A stretch of DNA of 64,000 nt from Coptis chinensis (Eukaryota; Streptophyta; Magnoliopsida; Ranunculales; Ranunculaceae). Numbering within the stretch: the first letter of the stretch is position 1; every line of letters begins with the position of its first letter. The notes beneath the pieces were generated by a model. It searched no databases, was not told the DNA's origin, and saw nothing but the letters and a program-made list of their open reading frames with translations. A program made the position numbers and the translations under genes. Below, one piece after another: positions 47,710 through 58,022 of this stretch. The stretch covers positions 80,311,501 through 80,375,500 of the forward strand of contig CM027385.1 in the NCBI GenBank assembly GCA_015680905.1. Direction: 5' to 3'.

Positions 47710-49398
47710 ATGGATACAAACAGCAAGTTACCAAGACTGATGCCTCAAGACACACAAAATAAATCCCAGATTGTTTATCATAAAACAACCATTGTCGATC
47801 TTCCTGAATCCATAATCCATTACATTGTTTCTTTCCTTTCTTTGAAAGACATTGTGCGAATGAGCACTTCTTTGAGGACATGGAGATACTTATGTTACAC
47901 TATCCCTTACTTGAAACTCAACATAGATGAGGAAGACACCAAAAGTGGTAGAGTTCTGTTAGCCTTTGTGGAAAGATTGTTTAGTCTTCGTCGTGGACTA
48001 ACCTTAAAACGCTTTGCATTAAAGTGTGGACTTCACCTTGTTTCAGCATATCGACTTGAGACATGGATTCTTAACGCGATGAAGTTAAAGGTTGAAGAAC
48101 TTGTGCTGAATATTGGTTTTGTTCAAAACCTTCCCATCGGCATCTTCACTCTTCCATCACTAAGGATATTAAAGTTGAATATGAATTACCGATCATCACT
48201 TAAACTTCCTTGTTGCCTGAACCTGACCAATCTTGAAAGCTTGTCTTTGATAGCAGTTAATCTGCCTAATGATCCTTTAAGCGCATTGGTTCTAGCCCGA
48301 TGTCCTTCTCTGAAAACCTTAACTCTGAACTATTGTTTTGGGTACAAAACACTCAATGTCACAAGTTGGTCACTTGAAACATTAAATATTATGGATACGA
48401 ATATGGATACGAATGCTTTGCAGTTTCTCATTGTTTCTTGTGACAAACTTAAGACCCTATACGTCAGCAACTTTGCCTCTCCACTTATTCTGGAATCATT
48501 TAATCTTTCTGCCCCTAATCTCCAATCCTTTACATGGTTTGGTGGTGTTATACATCAATTTTCTTTGGGCCCTCTCACATCTTTACAGGTGGCAAATATT
48601 ACACTTACATGTCCTAGTAACAATGCGAATCGTAACCATGAGGCTCTACATGTTTTTGGGGCTGCGCTTCTTCCTTGTGTAGATCACGCCAGAGTTTTAA
48701 ACATATGCAGTGCATCTTTGACGGTATTTTACATAGTTTTATTTCATTTGTTCTCATTCATGCTGTTAACTATATTTTTCTGTCTTTGGATGTCATTACC
48801 ACATTACTTAGCACACCTAATATGGTTGATTTTTTGGGCTGTGTAGTTTCTAGTGGAAATACTGAGAACAAATGTTTCCTTTTCATTATGTAATCTAGAG
48901 GACTTGAACTTGTCTATTAGATTTTTGTGCGACGCTGATGTCTACGCAATCATGCTTTTGCTTTTGCGCAATCCTCATATGAAGAGGCTAGTCATCAAGC
49001 AACTGGAACACGTTAATCTGGATGTAGGTATTCTATTAATCCATTTTGTGAAAACTCGCATGCATCTTTTAATTCATATTGAACTAATATTATTGTTTGT
49101 TTACATTTTTCAGGAGAGGCGTCCTTATAACAAAATTATAGTCAAAGAAATGGAGGAGATGCGAAATATAGAGTTTGTTCATCATCTGAAGACATTGGAG
49201 ATGAGCTTGAGCTTGTTGGGTACTGAGGATGATAACCTGAAACTGCTGAAGTTTTTCATCAAGAATGCAAAAGCATTGGAGAAAATAGTAATTCTATTCT
49301 CACCTTCAGTCTCTGAAATGGCAAAAAGGATTGGTCAGAACCTACAAAGTCTCCAGAGGCCATCACCATATGCTGCAATATATGTCTTACCATGCTAA
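47710..49398 (+). CDS. F-box/FBD/LRR protein, copy B (intact)
   Basis: Three exons, 47710-48723, 48847-49023 and 49114-49398, join without frame loss to 491 residues (introns start GTATTT and GTAGGT, end TGTAG and TTTCAG). The start at 47710 lies in GCCATGG and matches copy A (MDTNSKLPRLMPQDTQNK). An F-box is at about residues 30-70 (VDLPESIIHYIVSFLSLKDI, SLRTWRYLC). Leucine-rich repeats follow (IFTLPSLRILKLNMNYRSSL, NLESLSLIAVNLPN), and exons 2-3 give a C-terminal FBD-type region (RRPYNKIIVKEMEEMRNIEF, DDNLKLLKFFIKNAKALEKI). Such proteins are expected substrate receptors of SCF ubiquitin ligases; the substrate is unknown. It is a member of a large, fast-evolving dicot family. Confidence 0.9.
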
Positions 49399-50841
49399 GA
49401 ATCTAAGATACAATAAATAGTTTTTGTTAGTTTTACTTGTTTGCTTGCCAAGAACTATATATATACATGAACACATAAGATATGTGTTGGCTGTTTGAAT
49501 AGGTTAAACACTGCAACCTCTGTTATATGTGTTGGTTGTTTGAATAGGTGAAACATGTCTTTGCCAGTAATAACAAAATAGTGCACTCCCAATATCCCAT
49601 ATTTTTGTAGAGATATGACTGGTTGCAACATTCTTCCTTTGATGTATAGGTAGTACGTACAACAACCAATAAGCTGAGGGTTCTAGTGCTTGTTTTTTTT
49701 TTAAGCCTCAATAACTTGAAATACAGACAGCCAACAAATTTACATCTTTCCTCGAAAATCCTTGGATTTGGTGGTGTATAATGGTTGTCATCTTCGGTCA
49801 TTTTTCTCACCATGCTCTTCAGGTCATGGTGTCGCACATTTTTTTTTGTCCCTCCCTTATTCTTCAGGTATCTTCAGCTTATGCACAAACATGACCACAT
49901 ATAGTTCTGATGGATCAGCACACCCTTAATTTGTTTGCCCTTCTCTCGTTCCACCCCTGTTTTTTAGTAGTTGATACTATTTTTGACTATGGCATTGAAG
50001 CAGGTCTAGTGAGTTAGGCCATCATAAGTTAGAACAGTTCATGATATTCTAGTTAAGATTAAGAATCAGCGATTCATATATTGATATATGACCAAACATG
50101 CACTTGCAACTAGAAAACAGTTGTGTACTACTCTCATTTGACTCTATATGCTAGGGTCAATCAGTTCATTGTGCTATTTATGTCATTACATCGTATAAGG
50201 AGTTACCCAATGATCCTAGCTAGATCAAAAAATTTAACCTATTTTAGGAGAATACTTTGCACATAGGTGAAAGCAGAACAGCACCATCCAAGCCATTAGG
50301 TTGTTTCCAGTGGAACTTCAGAGCTACTGCTCCACCCATAGAGAACGTGTGCAAACAAAAAGCTTGGGAGCCTTTGTTACTACTTTAGAAATTGCTTACC
50401 AGATTTTTAATATTTCCATGCTAAAAGAACTTGTTTCTTTTACATGAGGCACCATTTAGTCTGTAATACAAATCAAATTAAGTAATTTGCATGGTTAGAT
50501 TAATGCTTAACCAAATAATTCGATCACCCAAAATGAACCTGACTAAATACTTTTGGAGCCAAGCATTTTGAGGTGTGGGAAGGGTTGGAGAGAGAAGCAT
50601 TTCTATTTGATATATCATTTCAAACCGTTTTAGAGAAAATGACATTATCATGCAATTATAGTTAAATGTGAAGTTAACCCATGCCTTTCTTGCCTCCACA
50701 CTTGTTAAATGCTTAAACATATCTCCCTCCTTCTGTCATTCATGTCACTCAAGATGAACAAGTATTTCTTCTAAACTTACATCATCGTTCAACACAATCT
50801 ATCATTTCTTATTTTCAATTTCCATTACATCCTTGAGTGAG
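49399..50841. other. Downstream of F-box copy B and upstream of the MYB pseudogene
   Basis: 49906-50430 repeats 46800-47370 (end of the tandem unit). 50440-50841 is the putative MYB promoter and leader. No other gene seen. Short open frames here are not supported. Confidence 0.5.
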
Positions 50842-53545
50842 ATGGGAAGACTACCTTGTTGTGATAAATCAAATGTGAAGAGAGGTTTATGGACAGCAGA
50901 GGAGGATGCGAAGGTACGTGCATATGTTTCAGAGAATTGGCCCGGTAATTGGACTTCTGTTCCAAAGAATGCAGGTTAGAAAATTTCTTGATATGCATGG
51001 TTGGAATTGATTCTAACTATATGTTGACTATGTAGATGAGTAGATCACCTTAACATTCCCCCCACCCCTCTTTTTCAATGAACTTTCGTGGATGTTGGAC
51101 AGGACTTAGAAGATGTGGGAAGAGCTGTAGGCTCAGGTACACTAATTATCTAAGGCCTGATTTCAAGCATGACAACTTTACATCTCAAGAAGAAGAGTTA
51201 ATTATCAGCCTTCATGCTGCCATAGGTAGCAGGTGAGTTTAGTTGCTGAATTTCTTATTTATCAACTTCAGTTATATCCGACATGATGCCGTTAATTAAG
51301 TACTGGTACAACTTTGGATAATGAAGGTATGAAAGACTGGTAAATTTGGACTTTTGATACGTATTATTACTGAATTTTAAGTTTCTCGGTAGGATATTCT
51401 GGTTTCAAATGTGTGTTCTTTTTGTCTGTTTTCATAGATGTTGCTTTAGTCTTTATATCAAACATCATGTGATTTTTAATTTTTTATGTGATAGGTCATC
51501 ATAGCTATATATGTAGTTGCAGATTTATTTGGTCAATCACCATCATTCAATTGTATATAAGACATTATCAGTCAAGAATAATGTATTCAGCAGAGGGCTT
51601 CTTCCGAGAATTAATCATCTTATTTTGCAGTAAAAGTAAGTCAGTTGTCTGCTTATCAAAGAAAAGATGTTCATTCCATTCTTTATAGTCTATGATATTT
51701 ACACTGTATGGCATATAGATTGATAATAAGATATCAACAATAAGCTCAGGGCAGTGACATTCAATTCCACCAGCGTATGTTTCCATGATCGATGTCATCT
51801 TAAAAGCAGAAAAAAAGTTGTATTGGCCATGTAAGAGTAAATCATAACAAACTTAACCTCCAATCACGCCAAGTTACAAGTACACAACTAGACATGCAAC
51901 TGTAGTAATTGTTCGGTCACCTGTAACCAATCCGATGAGGAAAATAATTCTATATATTTCTTGATCTCATGACTATGTGGTGCAGGTGGTCGTCCTTAAT
52001 TAATAGCACAACAACTGCCTGGAAGAACTCATAAGGACGTAAAGAACCATTGGAACACTAAGTTGAGGAAGAAGTTATGTGGAATGGGAATTGATCCAGT
52101 TACTCACAGACCCTGTCAAATGTATGAAGCTCTTGTGAATACAAGTGAGGCTGAATGCTCAAATACTATCAATGGTGAGGTCAGTAGAGAGAAAGAGAAT
52201 GAGTTCTTCAATGACCATATTGTTCTTGCTACAAACCAAGTTGAAGGCACTCATCCTCAAGATTCTGTTGAGGTTACTTCTCAAATTTTGGCAGTAACAC
52301 CTCTGATTAATGGAGATGAATGGAGAACTATTGAGAAGAAAAAGAAAACTAAGAAGCACGTTCAACGATCTCCTGGTAAAATTGATGATCCCACTCTCGC
52401 CATGATGAAGAAAGTTTTCTCTTTGGCTAGGAAAAAGGTTAAGCATCTTGATGGTTATATTAAAGAGATTTGGGATGAGCGAATGGGTCAGACATTTGCT
52501 TGCATCCATTGTGGAACCTTCTTCCGAGAGTTTGATAAGGCCCAAAAGCATGTTTCGAAAGATCACTCAGCCTTGGCCAAACAATTCTCAAAAGGAAAGT
52601 AGGTGGAATGAGGTACTTCTAGTAATGGTGTACTTTGAATAAATTTGGTGTTAGGCTTGAGGCCTTAGAATTTGTGTTTTTGTCGAACTTCCTTCGACTA
52701 TACTCTTAGGGAAGGTATGGATGAGGATGATGCCTCAGGAACTCCATATATAACAAGTTGATTATCAATAAAATAGGTGGTGTCCCAGCTTAACTTTAAA
52801 AAAAAAAAAAAAAAATCCTTGCCGACTATGAAAACATTGGTGGCTTACTGAAACCAGGCACTCGAAGTGATTCCCTAAATCGAGACTTGAAGAATGCATT
52901 GTCGTAAAACCAGAACCATATGATGGCATTTCAAGCATCACAAATCATTCAATGATGCGAATCCGGATGCCACTGGGTGAACCAATCTTCAATAAGCCCT
53001 TCAGCATGAATAGCAACCACTCTCAGGAGCTTTTAGCCCAATTTCAAGCCATAAAACTTTTTACTGAAGCTTCAAGACGCACCAACCAAGAAACTATCCA
53101 ATCCCATTTGTTTAGTGAAGGCTCTTCATCAGCATCCTCATCTTCCTCTAGTGTCCAAGTAAACTCATCACAAGCACTTGGTTCTACCTGCCAAGCTAAA
53201 ATCCCAAACACGCCGTCATCTCCCTTTAGTTGGAGCGAATTTCTTCTTGACGACGCATTTCTTCAGCCTAATCAACAGCAACAGCAAGACATACATGTGG
53301 TGTCATCAACTGGATTAATCCATGGGAACCACATGAATAATGAAACTGCAAGGGACATAGGGTACAGCACCAATGACTATACACCTCATAGCAGTTATGC
53401 AACAACGACTAGTGCTGCCGAGACAAACTACACCTTTGGAGCTACTGCATCATCTAATAATTCATTTGTAGAAGCCATGTTGAATCGAGACAGTGAGATG
53501 TCTTGGGAACTTTTCCCTAGCCTTATAGAGGAACCATTCTACTAA
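50842..53545 (+). pseudogene. R2R3-MYB, MYB35/TDF1-like, disrupted
   Basis: Exons 50842-50974, 51103-51232 and one from 51986 encode [40 protein letters not shown] and, in R3, [20 protein letters not shown] then [13 protein letters not shown]. The C-terminal part (52952-53545) ends FVEAMLNRDSEMSWELF plus PSLIEEPFY. As I remember them, MYB35/TDF1 proteins, which act in the tapetum of anthers, share the GMGIDPVTH motif, an FxWSxFLL motif (here FSWSEFLL) and the FVEA-type end. Damage: seven extra bases at about 51993-51999 in R3 shift the frame, a 0.7-kb retroposed insertion follows HRPC, and one base is missing near 52900 (before VVKPEPYDG in the other frame). As written it cannot give the full protein. 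Confidence 0.82.
52120..52815 (+). mobile_element. Retroposed sequence with C2H2 finger ORF and poly(A)
   Basis: About 0.7 kb inserted into MYB exon 3 between HRPC and ILADYENIGG. It ends in 18 A (52798-52815) preceded by AATAAAATAG, as in a reverse-transcribed mRNA or a LINE end. It carries an open frame to 52602, read in the same frame as the MYB R3 end. That frame encodes about 160 residues with a lysine-rich segment ([18 protein letters not shown]) and one finger [20 protein letters not shown] then DH (C-X2-C-X12-H-X4-H). I do not recognise the source gene. No long target duplication is visible; AAAT at both joints may be all that is left. Confidence 0.65.
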
Positions 53546-53736
53546 TTATAAAGTTCTTTGATATGCGATTACCAAAAAAAAAGTTCTTTGATATGCTTAA
53601 TTAAGTAGCTCGCTAGCTATAGTACGTAGTGTGATATATTAACCATAGATAATATAAAACCTTAAAGCTTTGTACGTTTAAGGTCTTGTACTTGTTGTCT
53701 TAATGACATCATATGTGGATTGTCAGATTGTGGTCT

Positions 53737-54587
53737 TTTTTATTTTATTTTTTTGTGAGCAAAAGGGAGTTTACTCTTAAAAAGAGCCGACTCCCTAAGA
53801 TTACAAAATTACAGACTCCATCACAACTCAACTAAGGACCGTGGTGAAACAGTACAGAGGGGTCATCATTCTCTAAAAGTTAAACTATGGCCTCTGTGCG
53901 ACAAAGTTCCCAGGTCCTATTAACATAGTAAAGTTTATACTCAACTAATTTAGATAATAAAGAGTATATATAATGAGCTATAGACGCTTCTCTCCAAGAA
54001 AGCGTTGTTCCTCTATGCTCCAAAACAGCAACAAGAGTTTGATAGTCTGACAATATTACTATTTTATTGATTTGCAACCATTGTGCTAACTTCAATCCTT
54101 CAAGAATAGTTTTGGCTTCAGCCTCTTCTGCGTCTCCAGCTCTAGCCCTATCCTGCACCAATGCATACACTAACAGAATTCCATAAAGTAAAACCAAGAT
54201 CCGTTTTGGTGTAATTATCCACTTATCCATCTTTACACTATATGATAGCCGGATCTTTAGGAGGAAAATTTGTAATCTCTCTATTTTATGATTTTAGAAC
54301 CACCTCTTTTAATTATTCTAATAAGCTCCCCCTTTTTAAACAATTTATCAAAAACTCTCTCACTTTATTGAAATTAGAATTAGTTTCATATTATTTAAAA
54401 TAATTTAGAAAATCTCATTTACGTCACTCAAATTATATTCAATCCCTCCTAATGTTTTTATATTATTTTTTAGATTATAACTAGAATTCAAAAAATCATA
54501 CTATCAGAGAGATGTTAGAGCGACAAGTTTAAAGATTTGAAATGAAAAAACACAAATGCGTAGCACGGTTCGCATGCTCGTGTCATA
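53737..54587 (-). mobile_element. LINE fragment with RNase H-like domain, 12-bp target duplication
   Basis: Flanked by AGATTGTGGTCT on both sides (53725-53736 and 54588-54599). The minus strand at 54230-53880 encodes the end of a plant LINE polyprotein, with the RNase H-type AEAKTILEGLKLAQWLQINK and IVILSDYQTLVAVLE. The 3' end is A-rich (T-rich on the plus strand, 53737-53758). The 5' part (54240-54587) is AT-rich and noncoding. Short, truncated and dead. Confidence 0.8.
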
Positions 54588-54599
54588 AGATTGTGGTCT

Positions 54600-56425
54600 C
54601 TTAATTTGTAGCCGTAGCGAGTTCAAAACAAAACAATAATAAAGATTTGAGGTCAGGATTTGAGTTTAATCTCTCTGGTTAGAAATACGGTCCATTAAAA
54701 CCCCCTCAAATCGTAACAACTCACAAAATCTCCCTGCTTTTAAGAAAATAGGAAACTGACAAAAATACCCCCCACTTAACAAATCCGTGAACCCGTGAAT
54801 CCTTCTATTTTTTCTCTTCCTTCTCACTTCCTTTTCTCTAACTTTTTAGATCTGAAATATCTTCTCTTGCAAATCTAAATTCACATAGTTTAGGATAATA
54901 AAGTGACTTAATCATCAACAAAAGAGAAATGAAGAACTCTACAATTTCAAAAAAATTGAAAATCCAAAAAAAAAAAAAAAAAAAAAATCAAACTTTCAAG
55001 TTCTAGAAGAGATGGAGATGAAATTGAGAAGATGGTTGCTCCAAAAACTACGCAAACAAACCAAATCTGGTGAGAATCTTCAACCTTTAATCCTATTTTT
55101 AGAAATTTGTATGAAAAAAATGAATTTTTATATGCGAAGTTAGTTTGTAAATACAAATTTACATTTGTTTATTGATTTTACTCTGTATTTTATAGTTTTC
55201 ATAGTTTTGCAATTTCAAGTTTGGGTTTATTCTGAATTTTATGTTTGTGTATGTAGTAGTTTTACCATGTATTTTTATATTTTTTAAGTAGTAGTTTTTA
55301 TCTACATTCTTAAATTTATGTAGTGTTTTTACTTTCTGTTTTTCATGTTTGTGTAATATGTGGTGATAGTTTTACTCTGTATTCTTAAATTTGTATAGTA
55401 GTTTTACTCAGATTCTTAAATGTGCATAGTAGTTTTACTCTGACTTTTAAATTTTATGCGTATTAATTTATTTATGTTATTTTAAACTTTGCATAGATAG
55501 TCTTTGTTATTAATTGGTTTTCTCTCATTGTAAATGAAGGAAAACGAGAATAAGTCGTGATAAGACCTTTTTAGAGCTTCCTCGCATTACCTACGCTTTG
55601 GGGTTGTAGCAGATTTTAAGAAAAGGCTTAGAGCTGAGGACCATATCTCAACAATGAATATGGGATCTAAAAAAGAAGAATGCAAGAAATGATGAGTTGA
55701 TTTTTGTTTAATCAGTTCTTGGTGGATTTGTTATTAGATCTTTGATGTAATGACTACAATTGTTAGAATTCGGATGTAAAAAGGCTGATTTGGCTTAATG
55801 TGTTGTTGGTAAATGATGTAATGGGAACCTGCTTTTATCTTTTCAGTTGGTAAAACAAATTGGGTTTGTTTTGTTTCAAAAATATATTGTGTAAAAATGA
55901 TTTTGCATAGGTTATGATCTGTTTCTCTATGAAAATTTAACTTTTCATAGATCAAATTATTGTGTAAATTTAAATTTACATAGATAAGTTTCAGGTGAAA
56001 ATACATTTTAACAAAGTTGTATAAAATTACATGAGTTCGTTTGTCGATATTAGATTGGTCAATTTCAAAGAAATGTTATGTGAAAACAATTTATCATGCA
56101 TAGTTTCTTATTTGTGTTGCATACTTGCATGTAAACACACTCTTCTAAATAAATTTAAATTTTCATAGATCAAGTTACTATGTAAATTTAAGTTTTCATA
56201 GCTCTAGTGACTATGTAAATTTAAGTTTGCATAGTACAAATGTTTTTTCGTTTATTATGTTTTGTTTCACAAATCTATTATGTAAATTTAAATTTTCATA
56301 TGTAAATTCTAATTTTCTTATATCAAACTACTATGTAAATTCAAATTTTCATATATCAAACTACAATGTAAAATTAAATTTTCATATGTCAAACTACTAT
56401 GTAAATTTAAATTTTCACATGAAAA
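54600..56425. repeat. AT-rich block with short tandem repeats
   Basis: Begins with a region rich in CCATTAAAACCCCC (54692), whose approximate inverse GGGGGGTTTAATGG is at 57720. Tandem motifs: TAGTAGTTTTACTCTGTATT-like units at about 55250-55460, and units of about 31 bases with TACTATGTAAATTTAAATTT and TCATATATCAAAC at about 56150-56420. An open frame at 56227-56514 is a by-product of the repeat. No gene. Confidence 0.55.
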
Positions 56426-57110
56426 TCGAAAATCTCTGCAAGCTGCAGGATGATGCAGCCGATGGGAAGGGCATCTTCATCAAGGAAAAAATAAGGAGAG
56501 TGTGGCGAAAGTGAACTAACCCAACTCCTCATTTATGATTCCAATACTAAACATTACACCAGGAATCACTTCTTGATAGAAAGCAAAGTCTTCACTTGCC
56601 AACACCTTGTTACACAACTTGACATTCTCGAACCGAAAGTAAGTGTTCCGCCAACCATTTCCACATGTTCATGCAAGGTTTCATCATTCATGACACCGGG
56701 TAGACTGGACGCCCTTCTCCTTCATGTCAATAATAGCCTTGCATCCGCGTAATCAAGCCCTCGCTTTTGTGACCACTGCATCCAAAACCATGCATATCAA
56801 CATGATTAATACATAATTTTATTTCATGCGAAGTTGTTTCTTACAATTACATAGAACAAACACGTAATGGAGAGAAATATACTACTAACTTTAAGCAAGT
56901 ATATCCCGCTTCTAAGAGAATCCACGAATATCTTCGCAAACTCGGCCATACACTAATATTTCATAAGCATCACAGGCTTGATCAATCAAGATGTGTTTAA
57001 GCGAAATAGAAAGGTCAAGTATGGATGATAGTTACCTCTTTTAGTCTCCACCGAGTCGGTGTAGGCCATTTGTTGTAAGACACCTCAAAGTGCCCCTCAA
57101 CATCACCACA
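56425..57110 (-). pseudogene. ILR1-like IAA-amino acid hydrolase fragment
   Basis: On the minus strand, pieces of an M20-family amidohydrolase can be read in shifting frames. Near 57000-57110 is NVV plus RGTLRCLTTNGLHRL; near 56530-56750 are NDETLHEHVEMVGG and ASEDFAFYQEVIPGVMFSIG; near 56430-56500 is HSPYFFLDEDALPIG. These are the C-terminal half of ILR1/ILL proteins, which release free auxin from amino acid conjugates. Frameshifts and stops occur between pieces, and the terminal helix after PIG is replaced. Sequence between 56780 and 57000 looks like an intron. Confidence 0.75.
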
Positions 57111-58022
57111 TTTAACATACCCCCGCCAACATAGAATTCCAATAAACCACATTTCTTTCAGGCATCTCATCAATCAACCTCTTTTGCTTCCTTAATACTC
57201 CCAACCAATGCATATCCATTAATCATAGTATTCCAATGCATATATCCGTAAATCTATATTTACATAGGTATGCAGTATTTTCAACATTTAAAGCATGACA
57301 ATATCACCAATTTAAATTTTAATGATATGAATCTAACGAAGAAGAGAATAAGTAAAATTAAAATAAAGAAGAAGATTGAAAAGAGGATAATCAAAAGTTC
57401 AAAGAAGTGTATTGAAAAGAGGTTAAAACAAAAGTTAAAATAAGAAGATTTCTCTCATGCCAAACCTTATTCTTTAATGATGTGAGAATGAAGAGATCAA
57501 ATCGCTAAAAATAAAACTCAACTCCGAAATTGAAATCGGTGTGTTCTTTGTGTCATTGTTGGTTAAAAATGGCGAGAATAAAAACCCCAAAACAGAGTTG
57601 TGTGCTGGAAAAGAAAAAGGGTAAAAAAGGAAATCAATTTTGTTTGGAATTTAAAAATAGACCGAAATTTTATTACTTTAGCAAAAGGAGAGAGTTTATT
57701 TCATAAAAACTTAAAAATAGGGGGGTTTAATGGGTTGGGCCGACATGGGGGAGGTTTTGAGTAATGGGTTAGGAAGGCAGGGGTGTGAGCCACATTTCTT
57801 GGATTTGAGGTCAATACTAGAAAGTAGAAACATCGATTGGTTTTCCAGTCATATTGGGCCTTTCATATTGGACTTGCGTTAATAAAAAAAGCCCACCAAC
57901 GGACACTTTCTCTTTCTCTTTCTCTTTCTAGTTTCTTGCCTTTGCCTTGTTCTTCACTCTCAAAAAACCAGTCCACACGCCAATCGCCATATACACTTAC
58001 CTTCTTTTTACTGTATGCACAA
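57111..58022 (+). other. Spacer and TIM22 5' region
   Basis: 57111-57740 is noncoding and seems to be the right part of the block that starts near 54690. 57840-58022 is the likely TIM22 leader, with a CTTTCT run (TTTCTCTTTCTCTTTCTCTT near 57908-57928) typical of plant 5' leaders. An in-frame open region upstream of the ATG is not claimed as coding. Confidence 0.5.
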
